64,000 bases of DNA from Lachnospira sp. (GCA_017621205.1 JAGATQ010000037.1:62001-126000); one strand, 5' to 3'. Positions 44,001-54,158 are shown, counted from the first letter of the stretch. Translations and numbers: made by a program. Notes: generated by a model from the letters alone, not told the origin.

Positions 44001-45057
44001 ATTCAGACAATTCACTTTCTATTTCTTCCACTGTTGGCAAACTACTCTTAAATTCTTCACGAAGTACTTTTGTCAATTCATATTCTGCAATCCCAATTGG
44101 CTGTGAAATATCATCGAGTGCATACTCAGCGACAATATCATCCTTATCCTTGCAAATAAGTATACCTATTGTCGGATTGTCCTGTTCCGTTTTCATCTGT
44201 TTATTGACAGCCGTTACATAGAAATTTAACTTGCCTGCAAATTCTGGTTTGAATTTCTCTGTTTTCAGCTCTACAACAACATAACAATGGAGACGAACAT
44301 GGTAAAAAAGTAAGTCTATATAGAAATCACTTTCACCGATATGCAAATGCACCTGCCTGCCAAGATACGAAAAACCTGTACCTAATTCCAATAGGAACTG
44401 AGTAATCTGATTGATAAGAGCATCCTCTAATTCTTTTTCATCATATTTTTCTCTCAGAGTCAGAAAGTCAAAATTATATGGATTTTTCAAAGTTTGTTCA
44501 GCTAAATCAGACTGAGGTTCTGGCAATTTTAATTGAAAATTGGTAACAGCTTTGCCTTGTCTGTCATACAGACCACCATCTATCTGATGTTCTAAAACGG
44601 CTCTGCTCCAACCGTTATCCATTGTTTTCTGTGCGTAAAATAACGCTTCGTCAATATTTTTACACTTGTACATAATCCTCTGATTATGTCCCCACGGAAT
44701 ACTTTTAACTATTTTTTCAATCAGTTCAATTTGGCTTACAGGCTGTAAGCTATTTTCATTGGAGTTATAAAATTTGTACCAGTAACGTATACTTTTCAAA
44801 TTTTGCACTGAGAACCCCGACATATTAGGAAAGGTTTTGCGTAAATCCTTGCTCATTGTTGCAAGAAATGCCTCTCCCCATTTTGCATTTTTCTGCTTGG
44901 CAACAATATCTCTGCCAATATCCCAATACAAATCAAGCAACTCATAATTTACTTTAACAGAAGCTTTTATTTGGCTATGTTTTATCCTGTTTTTTATATT
45001 TTCTATCCATGCTTTATATTCATCATCCACAACAAAGCCAACCTCTCTGCTTGCCAC
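43999..45057 (-). CDS. DUF1016 / PDDEXK nuclease-domain protein (YhcG family)
   Basis: A 352-residue protein with an N-terminal DUF1016 region (about 10-160: VNYELLDLYWDIGRDIV, MSGFSVQNLKSIRYWYKFY, IPWGHNQRIM) and a C-terminal PD-(D/E)XK nuclease domain (about 190-340: FYIDLLFYH, YVVVELKTEKFKPEFAGKL). GTG 45057 follows GGAGG by 10 nt. It interrupts an apparent LysR-reductase neighbourhood and is often found with restriction or defence genes elsewhere. A dyad nearly identical to its terminator lies inside the gene at 44731-44750. Confidence 0.9.
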   Translation of the reverse strand: MASREVGFVVDDEYKAWIENIKNRIKHSQIKASVKVNYELLDLYWDIGRDIVAKQKNAKWGEAFLATMSKDLRKTFPNMSGFSVQNLKSIRYWYKFYNSNENSLQPVSQIELIEKIVKSIPWGHNQRIMYKCKNIDEALFYAQKTMDNGWSRAVLEHQIDGGLYDRQGKAVTNFQLKLPEPQSDLAEQTLKNPYNFDFLTLREKYDEKELEDALINQITQFLLELGTGFSYLGRQVHLHIGESDFYIDLLFYHVRLHCYVVVELKTEKFKPEFAGKLNFYVTAVNKQMKTEQDNPTIGILICKDKDDIVAEYALDDISQPIGIAEYELTKVLREEFKSSLPTVEEIESELSE

Positions 45058-45208
45058 TTTTATAATCCTCCAATCAGTATATCCTATCTCGTGTCTGTAT
45101 ATGCATTTTCATTTTATCATACATGAATGAATTTTTCTACTTCTACAGATGGAACAACAGCATTAGCTTTTCGACAATGCCACCTTTCAGATAATTGCAA
45201 AACAATAA

Positions 45209-46339
<1,131 letters not shown>

Positions 46340-46361
46340 AAGTTTGAAAGGAGACATAAAG

Positions 46362-47522
46362 ATGAAGGATTTTATTTATTCATACCCGACAAAGGTATAT
46401 TTTGGAGAAGAGGCGGCGAAGAAGGCATTGCCAGTCGAGCTTGCGAAGGTAGGGAAAACAGTGATGCTTGCTTATGGTGGCGGTTCTGTGAAACGCAGTG
46501 GTGTCTATGATGAAATTTGCGGTTATTTGAAGGAAGCAGGCAAGGAGATTGTTGACTTTTCTGGAATCATGCCCAACCCTACTTATAAAAAGGTGCAGGA
46601 GGGAGCGGCTCTTGCAAGAGAAAAGGGGGTTGATTTTATTCTTGCAGTGGGGGGCGGTTCTGTCATTGATTGCAGCAAGATTGTAGCAGCACAGGCTGCA
46701 AATGATGAAGATATCTGGGAAATGGAATTTAAGAAGCATGTTTATCCTACTGCGTTTTTACCGATGGCGGCAGTGGTTACCGCATCTGGAACTGGGGCAG
46801 AGATGAACAACGGTGCCGTTATTACCAATGAGGATACCAATGAAAAGGCGGGGGTATTGGGGGCACACGCCAGCTTTGCTGTGCTGGACCCGGCTTACAC
46901 CATGTCCCTTCCGGCAAAGCAGGTTATTTCGGGAGCCTTTGACACCTTAAGCCACAGTATGGAGACCTATCTTGGTTCGCCGAGAGATATTAATCTGTCC
47001 GATGAAATCGGAGAGGCAGTGATGCGTAATGTTATCCGTAATATCCGTGTGCTTATGAAGGATATGAATGATAAAGAGGCAAGAAGTGAATTGATGTGGG
47101 CATCGGCCATGGCGGAGAATGGCATTTTAAAGATTGGAAAGGTGACGGATTTTCAGGCACATCAGATTGAGCATCAGTTAGGTGCTTATACGGATTGCAA
47201 CCATGGTCAGGGTCTGGCAGTCATCCATCCAGTGCTTTACCGTCATATTTATAAGGATGGTGTAGCACAGTTTGCACGTCTGGCAGAAAAGGTATGGGGG
47301 ATTCCGGCGGAGAATAAGACACCGGAGGAGCTGGCAGAAGCGGGGATTACCGCATTGGCAGAATTTGTTAAGGAAATCGGACTGCCATCCACCTTTACGG
47401 AGATGGGACTTACAGATAAGAGTGTATTAAAAAAGGTTGCCGATACCTGTAATCTGACTGCGGGATGCTGTAAAAAATTATCGAGGGAAGAAATTCTTGA
47501 AATTTTAGAGGAATGCTGGTAA
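46362..47522 (+). CDS. iron-containing alcohol dehydrogenase (BdhA-like)
   Basis: A 386-residue type III dehydrogenase. GGGSVIDCSK is the NAD(P) loop, and DFQAHQIEHQLGAYTDCNHGQ holds the His metal ligands. TASGTGAEMN is another family motif. Its closest relatives by pattern are butanol dehydrogenases that reduce butyraldehyde or other aldehydes. GAAAGGAG precedes ATG 46362; an in-frame ATG at 46344 has none. It shares a transcript with the aldo/keto reductase. Confidence 0.92.
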   Translation: MKDFIYSYPTKVYFGEEAAKKALPVELAKVGKTVMLAYGGGSVKRSGVYDEICGYLKEAGKEIVDFSGIMPNPTYKKVQEGAALAREKGVDFILAVGGGSVIDCSKIVAAQAANDEDIWEMEFKKHVYPTAFLPMAAVVTASGTGAEMNNGAVITNEDTNEKAGVLGAHASFAVLDPAYTMSLPAKQVISGAFDTLSHSMETYLGSPRDINLSDEIGEAVMRNVIRNIRVLMKDMNDKEARSELMWASAMAENGILKIGKVTDFQAHQIEHQLGAYTDCNHGQGLAVIHPVLYRHIYKDGVAQFARLAEKVWGIPAENKTPEELAEAGITALAEFVKEIGLPSTFTEMGLTDKSVLKKVADTCNLTAGCCKKLSREEILEILEECW

Positions 47523-47573
47523 TTTGGCGGCTGTTAGGAAAATAAAAGGACAAGCATATAGGAAGAAAGATTT

Positions 47574-49415
47574 ATGAAGGAAGCGAGGCGGGAAAGGATG
47601 AAAAAAATGATGGCAATAACGATGTCGGTGATGGTACTCCTTGTAATGGTAAGCGGCTGCTCCAATGCTGGTAAAACAGATAGGGATAAAGCTACTTTCA
47701 AGGAGAGCTCTGGCAATGCTTCCGGGACAGCAGATGCAAAGAAGCAAAGCGGCGTTCCGTCGATTTCCTTTCCGCAGGAGCTTCAGGAAATACCGGAAAA
47801 TTATAAGACTTCCAGTGAGCAGCCCGGAACGCTTTTGGAATTACATTACAACACCTATGAATCAGAAAGCTATGACAAAAAAACAAAAACGCTTGAAAAG
47901 CGTGCAATCGTCTACCTTCCTTTCCAGTATAGTGATGAGGAGCAATACAATGTTTTTTATCTGATGCATGGAGGGTGGAGCAATGAGACAACGACCCTTG
48001 GGACGAAGGAGCAGCCATCTGTTTTTAAAAATGTAATAGACCATGCAATCTCCGAGGGAAAAATAAAACCGCTGATTATTGTGTGTCCCACATATAATAA
48101 CTTAAGCGGCTCGGACAGCGGGGATTATAGTCTTGCGCTGAAGCTTACGAGAAATTACCACAATGAGCTGGTAAATGACCTGATACCAGCAGTAGAAGGA
48201 ACCTATAGCAGCTATGCGAAAAGCACCGCTAAGGAGGATTTGATTGCTGCAAGGAATCACCGGGGATTTGGCGGATTTTCAATGGGTTCTGTCGCTACAT
48301 GGAGAACCTTTGAATATTGTCTGGATTATTTTCGTTATTTTATGCCGATGAGTGGTAGTCTGACAGAGGACGGAAGCTATATGGATAATATTGTGAAAAC
48401 CTCTGGCTATGACTGGAATGATTTTTTTATTGTAGCCATAACGGGTAGTGCTGACTTTGCAGCAGCGTCATTTGAGCAGCAGATTAACGCAATGCAGGAC
48501 TATAAAGATAGCTTCCATTATGCAGATAATGAAGAAGAGGGCAATCTTACCTATCGCGTGAAGAAAGGCTATACTCATGATGGAAATGCAGCGATGGAGT
48601 ACACTTACAATGGATTGTGCTGGTTCTTTCAGGAGGATGATGGGAACAAGGATGCTAAGGAGAGAGACCAGGTTACAGAGGGAAAACAAGAGTACCGGGA
48701 CTTCCTTGTAGATAACGTACTTCATTCCCAAACAGAGGGAGACATCCATTATCATGTTTATGTTCCGGATTCCTACGATGGGAAATCGCAATATGCCTTG
48801 TATGTAACACTACCGGGTTATCAGGGTTTGTATTTCCAAGGGGTGGCTGCAAATATTAAGACGGAGGATTTTGCCTTTGAGGCAAGGAAGTATAATCCGA
48901 ATATGATTATACTTGCCCCACAGCTAAATGATTGGGAAGAACCATCCGCCAGACAAACCATTGCGTTGGTAGAGTATTTCCTTTCCCATTACAATATTGA
49001 TGCAAATCAGGTGTATGCGAACGGATATTCCGGTGGCGGGGAGACAATGTCACTGGTCATGGGGATGCGTCCGGATTTATTTACTGCCTATTTGCACTGT
49101 AGCTCCAAGTGGGATGGGGATTACGAAACGCTGGTGAAAAGCCGGACTCCGGTTTATCTGGTAATCGGGGAAGCGGATGAATATTATGGTTCCGAGTCTC
49201 TAAAGGAGGCATACAACAGCTTGTATAAATTGTATGAGAAAGAAGGGCTTAGCAAAGAGGAGATTGACCGGCTGCTAATTCTCGATATCAAAGAAAGTGC
49301 TTATTTTGATAGCCAAAAGGTTAGCAATCAGCATGGTGGTGGCGGTTTTTTATTTTCTCATGATGAAGAGATAATGGGCTGGCTGTTTGGGCAGTTGTCA
49401 AACAGAAGAATGTAA
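47574..49415 (+). CDS. lipoprotein with two alpha/beta-hydrolase (esterase) domains
   Basis: A 613-residue protein with lipobox VSGC (about C31). The first esterase-D-type domain (about 75-350) has the nucleophile elbow GGFSMGS and HGGWS oxyanion region, and the second (about 370-610) has GYSGGGE. This arrangement is typical of feruloyl- or acetyl-xylan-type esterases, suggesting plant-polymer side-chain removal at the cell surface. The start is uncertain: ATG 47574, 47598 and 47607 are all possible, the last best spaced from GGGAAAGG. It follows the dehydrogenase by 51 bp. Confidence 0.85.
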   Translation: MKEARRERMKKMMAITMSVMVLLVMVSGCSNAGKTDRDKATFKESSGNASGTADAKKQSGVPSISFPQELQEIPENYKTSSEQPGTLLELHYNTYESESYDKKTKTLEKRAIVYLPFQYSDEEQYNVFYLMHGGWSNETTTLGTKEQPSVFKNVIDHAISEGKIKPLIIVCPTYNNLSGSDSGDYSLALKLTRNYHNELVNDLIPAVEGTYSSYAKSTAKEDLIAARNHRGFGGFSMGSVATWRTFEYCLDYFRYFMPMSGSLTEDGSYMDNIVKTSGYDWNDFFIVAITGSADFAAASFEQQINAMQDYKDSFHYADNEEEGNLTYRVKKGYTHDGNAAMEYTYNGLCWFFQEDDGNKDAKERDQVTEGKQEYRDFLVDNVLHSQTEGDIHYHVYVPDSYDGKSQYALYVTLPGYQGLYFQGVAANIKTEDFAFEARKYNPNMIILAPQLNDWEEPSARQTIALVEYFLSHYNIDANQVYANGYSGGGETMSLVMGMRPDLFTAYLHCSSKWDGDYETLVKSRTPVYLVIGEADEYYGSESLKEAYNSLYKLYEKEGLSKEEIDRLLILDIKESAYFDSQKVSNQHGGGGFLFSHDEEIMGWLFGQLSNRRM

Positions 49416-49423
49416 ATATTAAA

Positions 49424-49535
49424 GATTTGTTGTTATCTGTTGGTCGGAGCCAGAGGCTTAAGGTGTCAAATAGTAAAGAGGTAACATGGAGTTCCTCTAA
49501 AAAATCAGTGGCAAGTGTAAGTAAAAAATATAAAA
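49424..49535 (+). pseudogene. Big2-domain remnant
   Basis: A frame without a start encodes SVGRSQRLKVSNSKEVTWSS and then KKSVASVSKKYK before a stop, a clear piece of a Big2/Ig-like surface domain. Similar domains end the protein at 27034-29514. It is probably the relic of a surface-protein gene that once lay here. Confidence 0.6.
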
Positions 49536-49542
49536 TCCTATG

Positions 49543-49668
49543 ATGTCAAATACAAAGGTAGCATTTAAAACTGCTAGTATCGACATTGAAGTGGAATATA
49601 TAACGGATATGGAAAAGGTATTAAAGCCGGCAGATGTGGAAAAATTACTCCATAAGTTAGGTTTTTGA
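49543..49668 (+). other. 41-residue open frame after the Big2 remnant
   Basis: ATG 49543 to TGA 49668 encodes a short acidic segment (VAFKTASIDIEVEYITD ... LLHKLGF) with no ribosome site. It could be a tail fragment of another gene; not recognised. Confidence 0.3.
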
Positions 49669-49680
49669 TTATAGAAGGTA

Positions 49681-49727
49681 TTGACAAAAAATAAAACAGG
49701 GCATAAAATCGTTCTAAATAGAACGAT
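49681..49727 (+). promoter_or_regulatory. MarR promoter with operator
   Basis: TTGACA (49681-49686) and TAAAAT (49704-49709) with a 17-bp spacer. The dyad ATCGTTCTA-AA-TAGAACGAT (49708-49727) starts within the -10 and covers the start site, ideal for autorepression by the MarR protein. Confidence 0.8.
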
Positions 49728-49745
49728 AAGAAAGTGGGAGAAATA

Positions 49746-50174
49746 ATGCATTTTTGGGACCAGCATAAGACAATTACACGTTATTATGAGACACTTACAC
49801 GGTCATTATGTGACCAATACGATTTAACTCAATTGGAATATGACATACTGATGTTTTTATACAATAATCCGCAGTATAACACAGCGGCTGATATTGTTAA
49901 GGTTCGTAAATCCACGAAATCACATGTCTCGACTTCGCTTAAATTTCTTGAAGAGAAGGGATTAATTGCAAAGAAACAGAGTGAAGATAATAAAAAGCAT
50001 ATTGAAATAATATTGTTAGATTCTGCACAGGAAATTGTCCAAGCTGGACTAAATGTTCAGAAAGAGTTTGTAAAGAATATGTTTCGGGGATTTACAGAAG
50101 AAGAGATGGTTATGTGTAAGTCTGTATTTAACAGGATATGTAATAACGCTGAAAACTGTTTAAAAGGCAGATGA
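49746..50174 (+). CDS. MarR-family regulator
   Basis: A 142-residue winged-helix protein (LTQLEYDILMFLYNNPQYN, VRKSTKSHVSTSLKFLEEKG, beta wing AKKQSEDNKKHIEI). GTGGGAG precedes ATG 49746. The 9-bp-armed operator over its promoter suggests autorepression. Two membrane proteins follow in overlapping genes, so the operon probably encodes a ligand-induced membrane function. Confidence 0.9.
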   Translation: MHFWDQHKTITRYYETLTRSLCDQYDLTQLEYDILMFLYNNPQYNTAADIVKVRKSTKSHVSTSLKFLEEKGLIAKKQSEDNKKHIEIILLDSAQEIVQAGLNVQKEFVKNMFRGFTEEEMVMCKSVFNRICNNAENCLKGR

Positions 50175-50191
50175 GAATGGAGGCTGAAAAA

Positions 50192-50629
50192 ATGTTTCAT
50201 GTAAAAAAGAGAACCCTTTTATTGATTGCTGGTATTGTATGGCTTATAGCTGGTTTTAATGTAGCAAGACTTGGAGTTTTGTCATACTTTACAATTGAAT
50301 CGCATGTGTATTTATATTTATTCTCAATAGTTGTATTTGTGGTTTTTGGAACAATGTTTTTTAAAATGAGCAAAAAGCATACAAGGAGAATATTGAAATA
50401 TGAGGATTACAAGCCGTTTTGGAATTTCTTTGATGTAAAGGCATATATTATCATGGCTTGTATGATGGGCGGTGGAATTGGCTTTAGAGCTGCTGGAATA
50501 TTCCCAGATATCTTTGTTGCTTTCTTTTACTCTGGACTTGGCTGTGCATTAGCCTTAGCAGGAGTATTGTTTTTTAGAAATTATATTTGTTATACAAGAC
50601 TATTGGAAAAGGAGACTACAACACTATGA
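50192..50629 (+). CDS. membrane protein of the MarR operon, four TM
   Basis: A 145-residue protein with four hydrophobic segments (about 8-25, 35-53, 83-103, 108-130). A twin-Lys/Arg loop (MSKKHTRRILKYEDYKPFW) separates the halves. GGAGGC lies 7 nt before ATG 50192; ATG 50171 overlaps the MarR stop but has no site. It overlaps the next gene by 4 nt. I do not recognise the family. Confidence 0.78.
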   Translation: MFHVKKRTLLLIAGIVWLIAGFNVARLGVLSYFTIESHVYLYLFSIVVFVVFGTMFFKMSKKHTRRILKYEDYKPFWNFFDVKAYIIMACMMGGGIGFRAAGIFPDIFVAFFYSGLGCALALAGVLFFRNYICYTRLLEKETTTL

Positions 50630-51309
50630 CAAAAGATACTTATAAACCACGTGTACCAGACTTGATGGAGGCAATATTCGACGTTTGTTATTTAACGTTT
50701 GATTTGATTGCAGGAATCTTGTTTTTTGTTTTTTCAAAAGGCAATGTGTTATTTATTCTTTACGGGATATTGACATTAACACTTTGTGGAGGAGATGCAT
50801 TTCATCTAGTTCCCCGTGTGATTCGGGCAATAAAGGGAAGTAATGATAAAATCAAAAAACAACTTGGAATTGGGCTTCAGATTTCCTCTATTACAATGAC
50901 CGTATTCTATATAATTCTGCTTTACATTTGGCAATATACGTTCTACGAGATGAAAGCACCTATTGTGTTGGAAGTCATTATTTGGGTTTCAGCAATTGTT
51001 AGAATTGTAATCTGTATCCTGCCACAAAATAAGTGGTGCAGTGATGAAGGCAATCCGAAATTTTCCATTCTAAGAAATGCGGTATTTGCTGTTACAGGAA
51101 TTGGAGTAATCATTTTGTATGCTATGTCCGGTAACACATACGGATACCGTATGACTAGAATGGTTGCAGCTATAATTATCTCTTTTGGATGTTATCTGCC
51201 AGTGACGCTACTGAGTAAGAAGATGCCAAAGATTGGAATGCTCATGATTCCTAAGACGTGTGCGTATGTCTGGATAATTGTTATGGGGTTACAATTATTA
51301 TTCTTATAA
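50626..51309 (+). CDS. membrane protein of the MarR operon, seven TM
   Basis: A 227-residue protein with about seven hydrophobic segments from residue 15 on, including PDLMEAIFDVCYLTFDLIAG and GGDAFHLVPRVIRAIKG near the first loop. AAGGAG precedes ATG 50626, which overlaps the previous stop (ATGA). Family not recognised; probably works with the four-TM partner and is released when MarR binds its ligand. Confidence 0.78.
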   Translation: MTKDTYKPRVPDLMEAIFDVCYLTFDLIAGILFFVFSKGNVLFILYGILTLTLCGGDAFHLVPRVIRAIKGSNDKIKKQLGIGLQISSITMTVFYIILLYIWQYTFYEMKAPIVLEVIIWVSAIVRIVICILPQNKWCSDEGNPKFSILRNAVFAVTGIGVIILYAMSGNTYGYRMTRMVAAIIISFGCYLPVTLLSKKMPKIGMLMIPKTCAYVWIIVMGLQLLFL

Positions 51310-51402
51310 TCCTGCGTTTGTTGTAAGGGCAGTTGCTTTGTGCTTTAAGTCTGATAGATTTTGTAAATAAGTTGTGCTATAGTATTATAACAATCGGTAT
51401 TT

Positions 51403-51498
51403 ATGGAGGAGTGTAAAAATACATATGTAATTGATGATGAGTATGCTGATGGTCGAATGACATGGGAAACTATAAAAGTAAAATGGATAAGGGAATAG
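51403..51498 (+). other. 31-residue open frame, possible fragment
   Basis: ATG 51403 to TAG 51498 encodes an acidic peptide (NTYVIDDEYADGRMTWETIK) with a weak ribosome site. It has protein-like composition but no known match; perhaps a gene remnant. Confidence 0.3.
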
Positions 51499-51528
51499 TC
51501 TGGTATAATATCAATCGAATACAAATAA

Positions 51529-51564
51529 CTAAAGGTTGCTAGGATAATCCCTAACAACCTTTAG
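51529..51564. terminator. hairpin between convergent genes
   Basis: CTAAAGGTTGCTAGG pairs with CCTAACAACCTTTAG around ATAATC with one mismatch. It lies between the MarR operon and the PqqD/OPT operon ends. Confidence 0.6.
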
Positions 51565-51599
51565 TTGACTCTCATATAAAGGAAAGAACATAATTGACA

Positions 51600-51986
51600 C
51601 TATTTGAATTTATAGCTTACAAAACCATAGCTCTCCAGTGTTTTCATATATTGGGTAAGGCGCTCATATAATGGCTCTGCCTCATCTCCAAACTCCTCTT
51701 TTACATAAGACGCTATGTCATATATACTTTTTTCACCGTCGATAAGAGGCCAGATAAAATTCCCCATTTTATCAAGATGCACTTTCGTTACCTTTGGCTT
51801 TTTAAAACATTTCTGAGCTATCCTGTTAAAAAAACCTTTGTTTTCGACACACAGCATAATTTCTCTGTATTCTTTTGTGCCGCCATCGTTTTCGCTTATG
51901 GAGGCACTGTCATCATACTCAGATTCTACATTTTGAACCGGAATAAAGTCGAGATAATTCTTTTGCTCTTTATTTTTGGTTTTCAT
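51600..51986 (-). CDS. PqqD-like protein coupled to OPT transporter
   Basis: A 128-residue protein whose last 85 residues resemble the PqqD fold (VTKVHLDKMGNFIWPLIDGE, IYDIASYVKEEFGD, YMKTLESYGFV). PqqD-type domains bind leader peptides of ribosomal peptides, but no radical-SAM enzyme or precursor is seen here. ATG 51986 immediately follows the OPT stop codon, with no gap, so translation is probably coupled. OPT-PqqD pairs appear in other Firmicutes; role unknown. Confidence 0.82.
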   Translation of the reverse strand: MKTKNKEQKNYLDFIPVQNVESEYDDSASISENDGGTKEYREIMLCVENKGFFNRIAQKCFKKPKVTKVHLDKMGNFIWPLIDGEKSIYDIASYVKEEFGDEAEPLYERLTQYMKTLESYGFVSYKFK

Positions 51987-53882
51987 TTACTTAGCATCCT
52001 TCTTTTTGTGCGGCGTAGCTACTTTGATAATGATTGCTGCAAGAACTGCCATAAGCACGATTCCGCCAATCATTCCCATGGAAATCACATTTGACAAATC
52101 AATTGCGTCACTGATTCCGGTAACCGTAAATATCGCCAGGAGTATTCCAACAAGACCTTCTCCTGCTATCATTCCCGATGCAAAAAGGATTCCATCATTA
52201 GACTCGTCTTTCTTTTCCTTTTCGGTTTTCTTTCTGTCCATAAACCATCTTAAAACGCCGCCCAGCATAATTGTTGAGCTAAGCTCAATAGGAAGATAAA
52301 GACCAATTGCAACCGGGAGCACAGAAATACCTAAAATCTCGATTACAACTGCGATAAATGCACCTATAAATACAAGCCCCCATGGAAGATTGCCGTTCAT
52401 AACTCCCTCTGTAATCATCCTCATGAGAGTTGCCTGAGGTGCAGAAAGCTCTGTGGTTCCAAAACCCCATGCAGAATCAAGCAGCATAAGCACACCGCCT
52501 ATTGTAACAGCAGAAACAATAACACCTATAAGCTCTCCAATCTGCTGCTTCTTCGGTGTAGCTCCAAGAATATAGCCTGTCTTTAAATCCTGTGAGGTAT
52601 CACCTGCCATTGCGGCAATAATACAAATTATTGAACCGATTGAAATTGCACCGAGCATACCATGAATGCCGTTATCCCCTGTTACCTTTAAAATAAAGGT
52701 TGCAAATAAAAGTGTTGCAATAGCCATTCCTGAAACCGGATTGTTGCTGCTTCCTACAAGGCCAACCATTCTTGATGATACTGTTGCAAAGAAGAAACCA
52801 AATAGAACAATCATAGTAGCACCGAGCAACGAAACCGGTATCTGTGGAAGAAGCCAGATAATAATTATAATGGCAAGCACACCCACTCCGATAATTCTCA
52901 TATCAAGGTTTTTTTCTGTTCTCAAGTCACTCTTTTTGCTGCCGCCTTTCATGCCCTTGATGGAATCCTTAAATGTTGTGATAATAAGTGGAAATGTCTT
53001 TATAAGGCTTATGATACCGCCTGCTGCAACTGCACCCGCACCGATATATTTAATATAATTACTCCAGATTGCGGAGGCACCGTCCTGTGCATATATTTCC
53101 GCAATCGATACATCTCCCGGATAAAGAATCGTTTCACCTCCGAAAATTACAATCATAGGAATAAGTACAAACCATCCTATAATACCACCGGCAAACATAT
53201 ATGAGGCAATCTTCGGGCCACAGATATAACCTACGCTGAGTAGTGCCGGATACACCTCTGCTGAAAATTCTGTTTTTAGTGAATCAAGCTTTAAAGTGAC
53301 TACACCAGGAATCATTTTTAATCCATCAACTACAAATTTGACAAGTGCTGCGATTCCCATTCCGACAAATACCTTTTTGGCACTTGCTCCGCCTTCCTCG
53401 CCTGCAAGTAAAACCTCTGCACATGCTGTTCCTTCCGGATATGGAAGAACACCATGCTCTTTAACGATTAATGCATTGCGCAAGGGTACCATAAATAATA
53501 CACCGAGCACACCTCCGCACAAGGCAATAAGTGTAATTGTAATAAGACTTGGCGTGTCTGAAACCCCGTCTTTTGCCCATAAAAATAATACAGGCATTGT
53601 AAATATGGCTCCTGCAGCAAGCGACTCACCTGCTGAACCGATTGTCTGAACCATATTACTTTCAAGAATGGAATCCTTTCTCATGATTACGCGTATAACG
53701 CCCATCGATATAACTGCTGCCGGAATGGATGCTGATACAGTCATACCTACTCTTAATCCTAAATACGCATTTGCTGCACCAAAAACAATCGCAAGTATAA
53801 GTCCCATAATAACAGAAGTAACTGTAAACTCCGGGGTAATCTTTGCCGCAGGTACGTATGGCTTAAAATCCTTTTTTTCCAT
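51987..53882 (-). CDS. OPT-family oligopeptide transporter
   Basis: A 631-residue integral membrane protein with about 15 hydrophobic segments. ANAYLGLRVGMTVSASIPAAV at the start and PEGTACAEVLLAGEEGG are family landmarks of OPT transporters, which take up small peptides or metal chelates by proton coupling. GAAAGGTTGG precedes ATG 53882. It is co-translated with the PqqD-like protein. Its promoter is at 53959-53987 on the minus strand. Confidence 0.93.
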   Translation of the reverse strand: MEKKDFKPYVPAAKITPEFTVTSVIMGLILAIVFGAANAYLGLRVGMTVSASIPAAVISMGVIRVIMRKDSILESNMVQTIGSAGESLAAGAIFTMPVLFLWAKDGVSDTPSLITITLIALCGGVLGVLFMVPLRNALIVKEHGVLPYPEGTACAEVLLAGEEGGASAKKVFVGMGIAALVKFVVDGLKMIPGVVTLKLDSLKTEFSAEVYPALLSVGYICGPKIASYMFAGGIIGWFVLIPMIVIFGGETILYPGDVSIAEIYAQDGASAIWSNYIKYIGAGAVAAGGIISLIKTFPLIITTFKDSIKGMKGGSKKSDLRTEKNLDMRIIGVGVLAIIIIIWLLPQIPVSLLGATMIVLFGFFFATVSSRMVGLVGSSNNPVSGMAIATLLFATFILKVTGDNGIHGMLGAISIGSIICIIAAMAGDTSQDLKTGYILGATPKKQQIGELIGVIVSAVTIGGVLMLLDSAWGFGTTELSAPQATLMRMITEGVMNGNLPWGLVFIGAFIAVVIEILGISVLPVAIGLYLPIELSSTIMLGGVLRWFMDRKKTEKEKKDESNDGILFASGMIAGEGLVGILLAIFTVTGISDAIDLSNVISMGMIGGIVLMAVLAAIIIKVATPHKKKDAK

Positions 53883-53958
53883 AAAACCAACCTTTCTCTA
53901 ACTGAAATCTTTCCAATTCTATTCTTTATTATTCATGTTTGTAAAATTGGATTGTTAT

Positions 53959-53987
53959 ATTATACAGTAAACCCTCACTTTTGTAAA
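53959..53987 (-). promoter_or_regulatory. promoter of the OPT/PqqD operon
   Basis: On the minus strand, TTTACA (53987-53982) and TATAAT (53964-53959) are 17 bp apart, about 75 bp before the OPT start. Confidence 0.65.
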
Positions 53988-53988
53988 T

Positions 53989-54090
53989 GACAGCAATTTC
54001 TCTGGATATAAAAGCTGGTATATTTTAAAACAATATGCTTTGGAAACCCTGTTTGAGATTTTTTCTGATGATGAGGTTGGTTTGAAGTAA
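53989..54090 (+). other. possible gene-tail fragment
   Basis: A frame without a start reads GYKSWYILKQYALETLFEIF then SDDEVGLK and stops at TAA 54088-54090. The composition is protein-like, but I cannot assign it. It may be a relic cut by rearrangement. Confidence 0.3.
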
Positions 54091-54096
54091 TAAACA

Positions 54097-54146
54097 TTGA
54101 CATATTGGTAACTTGTTGCTATAATAAAGCGTAACAAGTTACCAAT
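54097..54146 (+). promoter_or_regulatory. MarR promoter with paired operators
   Basis: TTGACA (54097-54102) and TATAAT (54120-54125) with a 17-bp spacer. GTAAC-TT-GTTGC (54108-54119) lies between them, and GTAAC-AA-GTTAC (54131-54142) just after. Together ATTGGTAACTTGTT (54104-54117) and AACAAGTTACCAAT (54133-54146) form perfect 14-bp inverted arms, a strong repressor target. Confidence 0.82.
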
Positions 54147-54158
54147 ATGGAGGACTGC

